DNA of 64,000 bases, from assembly GCA_016169945.1 (NCBI GenBank), contig JADLSH010000358.1, positions 5,613,001 through 5,677,000 on the forward strand. Direction: 5' to 3'. Both the position numbers and the translations under genes were made by a program. Of this stretch, positions 57,001-64,000 are shown piece by piece. Below the pieces are notes generated by a model. It saw only the letters and a list, made by a program, of their open reading frames with translations. It ran no database searches and had not been told where the DNA came from. This DNA is from Trachythela sp. YZ-2020. Its lineage: Eukaryota > Cnidaria > Anthozoa > Malacalcyonacea > Clavulariidae. Each line of letters starts with the position of its first letter. The stretch's first letter is position 1.

Positions 57001-59425
57001 ATGTAAATCGTGTCGTTTTCCTAATTGTCCAATTGTTGCGTGGACTCCTCGTACTGATTGTAATCGTATTTTTAAAAGTCAAGATTGTTTCGATCGACAT
57101 AAGCAACTTCTCTTGTTTTATTTCGAATGCCGTCAAGAGAACGGAAACCACGAACCTAACTTTTGTGTGATTCAGAACGAGGCCGGTGACGAATGGGTGT
57201 TTCAAGGAGATAATACGAGAAACGAGTTTTGTGAATGGCTCTTTACGAAAGAACACAAGGGTTGTATTGTACTGGCACACAACTTCCAAGGCTACGACAG
57301 TTATTTCATTCAACAACACTTACACGAAAACAACGACTCTTTGAGTTTCATACCGATGAGACTGGCTGATTTTCCCAAAACCTTTGGCATCAACGAACTC
57401 GCAAAAGGCTATTTCCCTCACCTATTCAACAAAAAAGAAAACGAGAATTATGTTGGACCTATACCACCTAGTCCATATTATAATCCTGATGGAATGAGTC
57501 CTGATGAGAAGAAAAGTTTTTACAATGGCATAACGGTTTGAAAGAGAACAATTACGTGTTCGACTTCCAACAAGAAATCCTCACTTACTGTCGTTCGCAT
57601 GTTGATATTTTACGTCGTTGTTGCCTTGAATTTCGCGAACTATTCCGTGATATCACTGATATTGACCTGTTCGAGAAGTGTCTTACCATTGCATCGGAAT
57701 GCAATCTCGTGTTTCCGACGAATTTCCTCGAAGAGAATACCATCGCTATCTTCCGTCCTCACGGTTACCATCCGGAAATCAAACAATCCATCATTTCCCT
57801 GAAATGGTTATCTTACACTGCAGAAAAGAATGACATTTACATTCAACATAAACAGAATGGTGGAGAGAAGAGTGTTGGCAAATATTTCCTGGATGGATAT
57901 CACGAAGGAACCAATACAGCTTATGAATTCCAAGGATGTTTCTGGCAGGGTAAGTTATGGTTTTTTCATTTAATATTTCCCTGAATAAACGCTTCTCTCA
58001 AGTGAACGACGCTGTATTAAATATTTTTTTGCAGGTTGTAGGAATTGCTATGCTAGGAATACAGTCAATGGTGTCAGCAAAACCATGCACGACTTACATC
58101 AAGCCACCGTGGAGAAGACTTTGTACCTTAAAGATCGTGGTTTCAACGTGGTCGAAATATGGGAGTGTGATATAAAGAAAGAATTGGAACGTGATGACAT
58201 TATGAAACAGTACTTTGACAATTACGTTCTGATTGATCCGTTGGAACCTCGTGATGGTTTCTATGGTGTACGACCTAACGCTGCCAGACCTATCCACGAG
58301 TGTAAAGATGGTGAGAATAGATCTAACCGATCTACAGCGAGAATAGATCTAAGAACGAGTCTAATTATGACGTCATTTTTTCCAGGTACGTAGATTTCAC
58401 CTCGTTGTATCCCTGGTGCAATAAGATGACAAAAACAATCGTTGGTTGTCCTCGTGTTATCACCGAAAACTTCGACGACATTTCTGCCCATTTCGGATTA
58501 ATCAAAAGCACGGTACTACCACCTCGAGCTATCCAAGGAACCTGGTGCAACGTGGAGTTGGAGAAAGCCCTGGAGAAAGGTTACCAAATCCTACAAATGC
58601 ATGAGGTATGGCATTTTCCCGAAACCTCCGACGAGTTGTTCAAAGATTATGTCAACACCTTCCTCAAGATCAAGCAGGAGGCGAGTGGTTATCCTAAGAA
58701 TTGTACCACGGAAGAACAAAAACAGCAATATGCTGAGGGCATACAACTAGATCGAGGGAAGATTGAGTACAATCCTGGGTTATGTGCATTGGCCAAGTTG
58801 ATGTTGAACTCATTTTGGGGTAAGTACGCTCTAAACACTTCGTCACAGCATATTTTATCTTTTCTAGGCAAGTTCGTACAAAGACCGAGTGGAAATGGTT
58901 AATAATGTTCAATCGTACTTTGAAACCAATGAGAATTTCATCGTTCACGTAGCGCTGTTTCTGTCCGTTTCTTTTGAAAGAACAGGAACAACGTTAAGTG
59001 GACGAATGAAGGGTATTCAGCTGGATCGAAGCAATATTGAACACAATTCATTTATGCAATCTCCTTAGTTAGCGCTACACCAATTAATGTTGAATTTCAG
59101 ATACTTAATTTTTTTCGTATCTTTTCTAGGTAAATTTGCGCAACGTTCCAATATGACCAAAGTGGAATTGATCAGTTGCGTGCAAACCTACTTCGACTAT
59201 TTGACCTCGGATGAAATCAACGTTCTCGACGCGAGATTCGTGAGTGATGAAATGATCAAACTTCACTATGAAAACAACGAGAATTTCATCGAGCCAGATC
59301 CCAAAACCAATGTGATCATCGCTGCTTTCACCACAGCCTATGCTCGTCGCATGAAGCTGTACGATGTATTGGATCAACTACAAGAAAGACCTACGATACC
59401 GATTCTGTCATATTCGCACCGTTAA
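57001..59425 (+). pseudogene. Protein-primed DNA polymerase B, exonuclease and palm, with introns
   Basis: An exonuclease segment (57113-57541) has FYFECRQENG where an ExoI DxE motif is expected, and ExoII HNFQGYDSYF. A stop at 57539 separates the next part. GCFWQG ends at a clean donor GTAAGT (57950), and an 85-bp intron to 58034 keeps the codon. Palm motif A VDFTSLYPWCNK is near 58391; a 75-bp insertion with a repeated AGAATAGATCTAA precedes it. Motif B KLMLNSFWGK spans a 48-bp intron (58820-58867). Motif C reads YDTDS near 59393-59407 but in a frame shifted from the preceding one. A degenerate duplicate of the motif-B region lies at 58990-59130. Confidence 0.85.
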
Positions 59426-59602
59426 ACCAGTTAATGTTTCTAATATGACTTGCGTTAACAAAATTGAATGTAACGTCGAGTTATCTATAAACGTTGTTGG
59501 TATCATATTCGCTTGTACCAAATATCGTAGCAAATCCAAGATTGCCAGTTGGTTACAATATCCCTCCAAGACATACTGAATATGGACTATTCTCACTGCC
59601 TA

Positions 59603-59851
59603 TAGAATAACTTTCATCTTTTCAAGAAACTTTCCCATTACATCATAATCTTCAGAAATATATCCGTGACTAATACATGCGTACCAAACCTTTTCAATAA
59701 ACTCTTTGTTATTAAATGTTTTATAATCGTCAAAAAAAGGAACCCATTTCTCTGGCAACTCATTCAAGATTATATTCTCAAAATTAGAACAACACATATT
59801 GACACGAAGCACAAGTTGATTCTCAGCCAGGAACAGCATGTCGATAGCCAT
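59603..59851 (-). CDS. Small antisense ORF in the Polinton, unknown
   Basis: A minus-strand frame of 83 codons from ATG at 59851. It contains LPEKWVPFFDDYKTF and FIEKVWYACISHGYISEDYD with no family recognised. It is opposite in strand to all other genes in the element. A second minus frame (60109-59924) precedes it and could be the upstream exon or a separate gene. Confidence 0.45.
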
Positions 59852-59923
59852 GTTGCGTGCACAAACTGATCAAAATCGAAGGTGATACAGTGTTTTATAG
59901 GGATTGTTACACTTCCTGTTCAG

Positions 59924-60109
59924 TTACAACAACTTAAAGATCTCTTGTTTTACCACCCGTCTCTGATCTGTACAAAAGACAGATTTCCAATCATAACATG
60001 CATACTTGAGCATTTCAAGGCCATTCACTCTAGGCTTAATACGTTTCTGACGATGATGAAGAACTAATTCTTTATTGTCAATGTCGAAATGTTTAGACGA
60101 ACGAGACAT
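59924..60109 (-). CDS. Small antisense ORF in the Polinton, unknown
   Basis: 61 codons from ATG at 60109, with a basic stretch (HHRQKRIKPRVNG) and YACYDWKSVFCTDQRR. No family recognised. Together with the ORF at 59603-59851 it forms the only minus-strand block of the element. Confidence 0.4.
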   Translation of the reverse strand: MSRSSKHFDIDNKELVLHHRQKRIKPRVNGLEMLKYACYDWKSVFCTDQRRVVKQEIFKLL

Positions 60110-60290
60110 GATTAGCTCTTTACTTGACGAATATCAGAGAATGTTTGACAGTTTTTCGTAAGTTGAAGTTAGACGTCTTATACGATTAATTTTGATTACG
60201 TAATATCAAAAACCACACATACAAGTCTGGTATCTTCAGAGTAAAGTAGAAGCCACCGTGTAAACATGGGTCACTCATAACAAACAGAAA

Positions 60291-60479
60291 ATGTTTAGAA
60301 TAGGTATAAGTGTTGGTCGCAATTATCTTAATCTGGAGGGACATTTACAGATGGGATACAACAGTAAAACTATCAAAAATTATAAGCCTGTTGAAAACGA
60401 TGCTTTGACAAATGATGAACCCACTAACAGTATTCAAAATGTCGAACACACTAACAGTATTGAAAATGTCCAAGAATAA
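60291..60479 (+). CDS. Small ORF before the integrase, unknown
   Basis: 62 codons from ATG at 60291. The C-terminal half has a short repeat (TNSIQNVEHTNSIENVQE). No domain recognised; may not be a gene. Confidence 0.3.
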   Translation: MFRIGISVGRNYLNLEGHLQMGYNSKTIKNYKPVENDALTNDEPTNSIQNVEHTNSIENVQE

Positions 60480-60540
60480 AACAGTTAATATTTTGGGATG
60501 TTCATTTATTACATGCGAGACAGCAGTGCGTGAACACGGA

Positions 60541-61240
60541 CGACTACCTGTCTAGCGTTTATTACAATCCAAAACGTTCAGGAGGATTTGGTGGTGTAGA
60601 TCGTTTGTATGATGACGTAAAAAAGGAGGGGAAATTTGATATTAGCCGTAAGAATATTAAAGAATGGTTGATGAAACAATATGCATACACTTTACATAAA
60701 CCGATCCGTCGCAATTTTAAAAGATCGTGGGTGGCATCGATCAGCAATGGCAAATGGATTTAGCGGATACGCAGTCCATCCAAAAGTTTAATTATGGGTA
60801 TCGATATCTGCTCGTTTGCATTGACGTGTTTTCAAAATATGCCTGGGTAGTTCCATTGAAAAATAAAACAGGTCCTTCTCTGGTTGACTTTCAAAATCAT
60901 TTTGTCTTCTGGACGCAAGCCTGAAAAGATCATGACTGATCAAGGAACAGAGTTTTTAAACATTTTCGAGCGTTGGTGAAGGAAGAAGACATAGAACTGT
61001 ACAACACGTATAATGAAACGAAAGCCTCTATCGTGGAACGTTTGATCTGTACTCTGAAGACGAAGATGTGGCGATACTTCACAGCGAAGAAAACTATGAG
61101 ATACATTGACATGTTGCCTGATTTAGTGTATTCTTACAATCATAGTGTTCATCGTAGTATCAAAACAAAACCAGCAAATGTTACTGTTGAAAACAAAAGA
61201 AAGTATGGCACACTTTGTATGATGATCATAATGCTCTGAA
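60541..61240 (+). pseudogene. Retroviral-type (rve) integrase, frameshifted
   Basis: Starts with the Polinton integrase N-terminal pattern SVYYNPKRSGGFGGVDRLY and IKEWLMKQYAYTLHKP. The catalytic core then continues in a shifted frame: QMDLADTQ (first Asp), YLLVCIDVFSKYAWVVPL, a further shift, MTDQGTEFLN (second Asp) and ASIVERL (Glu), then YNHSVHRSIKTKPANVT. All three DDE acids are still encoded, but in three different frames, so no functional protein is made. The first reading frame lacks a convincing ATG close to its beginning. The C-terminal chromodomain sometimes found is not visible. Confidence 0.88.
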
Positions 61241-61405
61241 AATGTAGAGTAGAAATTTTGAAGAAAACGTGACAGAGGCAACAATGTACAATATCTTGGT
61301 TAGGGTACCCAAATAAGTTTAATTCGTGGGTACCTGCTTCTGAAATAAATAAGATTTAAACCGTTGAAAGTGTAGTTTCTTTGTTATTTCCATTTGTAAA
61401 TCACA

Positions 61406-62144
61406 ATGAGCGAAACACATTTTTATCTTACGCTTCCTAGCAATGCATCCCTAAATATCTTTCGCGATAACAAAACGACCGGTTATCTTGTAAAATTACC
61501 ACAAACAATTGATTTGAATGGCGATTGGGAAGTTGGTTTGTACTCCATATCTTACCCTAACACATGGTATACCCTACAGAAGAGCGATACGCACATATAC
61601 TACAGTGATGACGGCGTTCTTTTCTTAGTCGCTCTTATGGATTACGGCTACTACGAGACAATGCAAGATCTTATCAAAGACGCCAATAAAGCCTTGGCGA
61701 AAGATGTTAACGAAAACATTCAGTTATCGTTTAATGCTCTAACTGGAAAAGTGACAGCAACTTTAAAAGGAAATCGTCAGCTAGCTTTAGCCAGACGACT
61801 GTCGATTGTACTTGGGTTTGGAGGAAAAGACACAAGAATTACAAAAACGACCGAAAGCCCTTACGTGGCAGACTTGTTTGACAATCTACATTTATTGCAA
61901 TATTGTTCAGCCGCAGATCGTCGGAGATACAAACGCCCAACTACCCAGAAGCATTCCCGTTGAGGGAAAGTCTGGTGACGTCATTACTAAAACTTTCCCA
62001 AACATACAGTATGTGCCCGTCCAAACTAAATCATTCGAAGACATGGAAATTATTTTAAGGGATGACACAGGCGATCCTGTGCCATTTGAATACGGGAAGG
62101 TGGTGACAACACTGCATTTCAGACAGCATACTTATTTTACCTAA
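61406..62144 (+). pseudogene. Capsid-region protein, frameshifted near the middle
   Basis: ATG at 61406 gives FYLTLPSNASLNIFRDN and LNGDWEVGLYSISYPNTWY, an N-terminal pattern seen in a family encoded next to integrase and capsid genes in animal Polintons; a minor capsid or penton-like role is plausible but not shown. The first frame ends at 61963. The conserved continuation (YIYCNIVQPQIVGDTNAQ, FPNIQYVPVQTKSFEDMEI) is in another frame from about 61875 to TAA 62144, so a one- or two-base indel near 61875 broke it. It starts a run of tightly spaced plus-strand genes. Confidence 0.7.
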
Positions 62145-62146
62145 AG

Positions 62147-62731
62147 ATGAATAATCCATACGTACGTTATTACCTTGATCAACAGCAAGGACGTGGGATG
62201 CCTGTTTTCAGAGGCAGTCCATGGCAGGTGGCTCATGGGAAAATGGGCTATGGACTTGGTGGCCTGTTTCGTAGCGTTGCAAGAGCAGTCATGCCCATGG
62301 TTAAAAGTGGAGCAAAAGCTATCGGTAAAATTGCTTTGAATGCTGGAGCTGATGTGCTAGGAGACATTGCTTCTGGAAGAAATCTAAAAGAAGCAGTAAA
62401 AACCCGAGGGAAAGAATCTGTAAACGTCGCAAAGGGAAAAGCTTCAATCGACTTCAAACTTATGCTCAAACAGGAAGTGGAAAACGTGGTGCAAAACAGT
62501 CAGCAAAGCAAACAGCTAAAAAGAGAAAGGCATCTGCGTCTGCTACCAGAAGCAATCAGACCAAGAAGCGGAAAACAACACCTGACATATTCGGATAAAC
62601 ATGAATTTCGTACATTTCAAATCGCAAGAATACACAAAGACCGAACTCGATATATTCTCTGTACACAAGTCAGTTTGGAAAACGGCATGCGCCGCAGCCA
62701 ATCTTGGTCTCAAGGCAAGATATGCGTTTAG
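62147..62731 (+). CDS. Basic glycine-rich protein, pX/pVI-like
   Basis: ATG 62147, two bases after the preceding stop. Residues 14-40 are GRGMPVFRGSPWQVAHGK and a glycine-rich hydrophobic segment (YGLGGLFRSVARAVMP), followed by a helix-rich basic region (KSGAKAIGKIALNAGADVLG). This arrangement resembles adenovirus-type core or membrane-lytic minor capsid proteins found in adintoviruses and Polintons. The last third (from about residue 125) overlaps the next gene in another frame and is probably out of frame, because the natural end would be a basic KRK-rich tail. Confidence 0.55.
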   Translation: MNNPYVRYYLDQQQGRGMPVFRGSPWQVAHGKMGYGLGGLFRSVARAVMPMVKSGAKAIGKIALNAGADVLGDIASGRNLKEAVKTRGKESVNVAKGKASIDFKLMLKQEVENVVQNSQQSKQLKRERHLRLLPEAIRPRSGKQHLTYSDKHEFRTFQIARIHKDRTRYILCTQVSLENGMRRSQSWSQGKICV

Positions 62732-63299
62732 CAAAGAAAGTGGAATTGTTGAAATGACTGGACCTATATTCAGCGACGTATTTTTCACCGAACGTCTCCT
62801 GCTAAGTTTTGTCGATCTGAAAGCTATTCTGAATCGCAATAGCAAAGAGTTCTGTCTTGATGGCTGATCGATGCCTATCTCAAGATACGTAAGGTGAAAG
62901 TTAGCCCAAGCATTTCCGTGGCTCATGAAATTGCATTGAAAAAAGGACCGGCTATCTATCCTATTCATTGCGTTGAGTGCAAGAGTTTCATTACTCCAAC
63001 AGGAAATCCCTCCCTGAGAAAAGATAACATCTTTAACGAACTTGTACCGAAATCGTTTGTCTTTGCATTGGTCGATAGCGAAGCGTTTAATGGCGCATAC
63101 AAGAAGAATCCGTGCAACTTTCAGCATTTAATTTTAACGTGCCATCCAATGGAATAACCGTGAATGGAGAAGATGTGCAGTTGACATCAAGTTCTCTGCT
63201 GCACCAACAACAGTTGCGAGTCTCGTCTGTTACGGGGAATTTGAAAACCTGATTCAAATTGATTCTGAGAGAAACGTCATTTACGATTACTCTGGCTAG
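62601..63299 (+). pseudogene. Capsid-region protein, F54H12.2-like family, broken
   Basis: ATG 62601. The opening KTELDIFSVHKSVW resembles the start of the repetitive metazoan protein family annotated F54H12.2-like. A large part is missing after residue 30; a stop occurs at 62865, and another frame resumes with KVRKVKVSPSISVAHE, IHCVECKSFITPTGNPSL and FVFALVDSEAFNGAYKKN. The end is shifted again after 63118. Role probably structural in the virion (inference from position). Confidence 0.65.
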
Positions 63300-63827
63300 A
63301 TGAACACTGCTCAGATAACTCATGCACTACAACAAGATCCTGTAACAAGCAAGAAGTTTTGCGGCGTGTTTCCTAGTGATAAGCTACCTCAGACTGTCGA
63401 TAAATATCCGTGTGGATTCGTCGCCAACACAGATCCAAGCAGTGAACCTGGAACACATTGGGTGGCCTGTTACTTTCCATCAGAAGAGAAAGGAGAATTT
63501 CTCGACAGTTATGGACAACCACCAGATTACTACAGGAATTCGTTTGGAGACTTTTTAGAGTCTTATGAATGGAAATTTAACACTCGTAAACTGCAAAGTG
63601 CTTGGTCAGATGTGTGCGGCCAGTATTGCATATTTTACCTTAGCCATAGAGCACGAGGACAAAGCATGAATAAAATCGTGCAGTTATTCAATAACAATAC
63701 TATGTTAAATGACGCGAAAGTGTATCAGTTTGTTAAGAGTCATTTTAAAATATTGTTAAATCGTTCAAGTGTTAACCTTAGTCAATTTAATTTAGTAAAA
63801 AGATGTTTCAATAAATATTTGTTGTAA
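63300..63827 (+). CDS. Adenain-like cysteine protease, intact frame
   Basis: 175 aa with ATG at 63300 directly after the previous coding region. The order of adenovirus-type (C5) protease residues is visible: GTHWVACYF (His, about residue 56), an acidic residue in EFLDSYGQPPDYY (about 69) and SDVCGQYCIFYLSHRA (nucleophile Cys, about 107). In adenoviruses and Polintons this enzyme matures capsid proteins. It is the only longer gene of the element without a frame break. The length is slightly below the approximately 200 aa of adenain. Confidence 0.88.
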   Translation: MNTAQITHALQQDPVTSKKFCGVFPSDKLPQTVDKYPCGFVANTDPSSEPGTHWVACYFPSEEKGEFLDSYGQPPDYYRNSFGDFLESYEWKFNTRKLQSAWSDVCGQYCIFYLSHRARGQSMNKIVQLFNNNTMLNDAKVYQFVKSHFKILLNRSSVNLSQFNLVKRCFNKYLL

Positions 63828-64000
63828 AATCATGTGTGTGTCTTAATCTGTACTGCCCCCAAAACGCAAAAATGACACGAGGAATTTCTGGCAGAAAAAA
63901 CATGGAATTTCTGGCAGGATTTTCAAGGGTACTTATGGAAAGAATTACAGATCACATAAACAGTGTCGCCGTTTTTGGTATCAGCGCGGATTTTTATATC
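63828..64000. other. Window edge, no gene recognised
   Basis: GGAATTTCTGGCAG occurs twice (63879-63892 and 63904-63917), a short direct repeat. No further Polinton gene starts before the edge. Confidence 0.5.

Larger units (their letters stand above)
55780..64000 (+). mobile_element. Polinton/adintovirus-like element, decayed, right end not in window
   Basis: Gene order: protein-primed DNA polymerase B, two small antisense ORFs, rve integrase, capsid-region genes, adenain-type cysteine protease. This combination of polymerase, integrase and adenovirus-type protease is diagnostic of Polintons (Mavericks) and the related adintoviruses. No packaging ATPase was recognised in this part. Frameshifts and stops affect most genes. 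Terminal inverted repeats were not identified; the left end is somewhere before 55780 and the right end lies beyond 64000 or is lost. Confidence 0.9.

Noticed and set aside
58311..58385. Third polymerase intron
   Set aside because: Donor GTGAGA and acceptor TTTTTCCAG look plausible, but joining them puts a stop directly after the junction; an insertion with a repeated AGAATAGATCTAA fits better.

Overview
The window is eukaryotic and animal-like. It is AT-rich, with intron-bearing genes (clean GT-AG junctions), TTAGGG-type interstitial telomere-like repeats, microsatellites, and almost nothing but transposable elements of many classes layered into each other. The mixture (P-type with THAP domain, PIF/Harbinger, hAT-like MITEs, non-LTR LINEs, a Polinton/adintovirus-like element, hammerhead ribozymes, a tRNA-derived SINE, a RecQ/DUF6589 transposon) suggests a marine invertebrate, most likely a cnidarian. 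That assignment is inference from repeat content and not proven. No conserved single-copy host gene was recognised.

Layout. 1-9.8 kb holds small inverted-repeat elements, a SINE-like unit, and a dead EN-RT LINE interrupted by a ~93-bp minisatellite. At 10.5 kb there is a 225-bp MITE with 9-bp target duplications. 14.07-23.34 kb carries a P-element/THAP9-like transposase whose ten exons can be joined with canonical splice sites into an uninterrupted frame of about 960 codons; its introns host three other elements, and four of its exons are tandem copies of one mini-exon. 25.66-28.99 kb is a PIF/Harbinger element with a damaged transposase (first catalytic D replaced by H) and a SANT/Myb-like partner gene. 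29.5-31.15 kb is an antisense LINE reverse transcriptase fragment.

34.398-53.949 kb is one large DNA transposon (19.55 kb) bounded by an 8-bp duplication ATTATTAC. Its long inverted ends are built from arrays of the palindrome GTCGACATGTCGAC. It encoded DUF3987-like ATPase, transposase-like, OTU-protease and CXC cysteine-rich segments, now frameshifted. A second, apparently intact transposon (41.737-50.417 kb) sits inside its coding sequence between 9-bp duplications GTTCTGCCT. This inner element has identical 81-bp inverted ends that each fold into a hairpin, a 592-aa RecQ-like helicase on the minus strand, and a divergently transcribed six-exon, ~911-codon DUF6589 protein on the plus strand. 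The two genes share a 138-bp promoter with two E2F-like sites. The 10.5-kb MITE carries the same 13-bp ends and duplication length, so it is probably mobilised by this family. A 457-bp hAT-like MITE sits in the right end of the outer element. Two hammerhead ribozymes lie at 52.46-52.72 kb.

55.8 kb to the window edge is a decayed Polinton/adintovirus-like element: protein-primed DNA polymerase B, two small antisense ORFs, an rve integrase, capsid-region genes and an adenain-type protease. Most genes are frameshifted, but the protease frame is whole and the polymerase has small spliceosomal introns.
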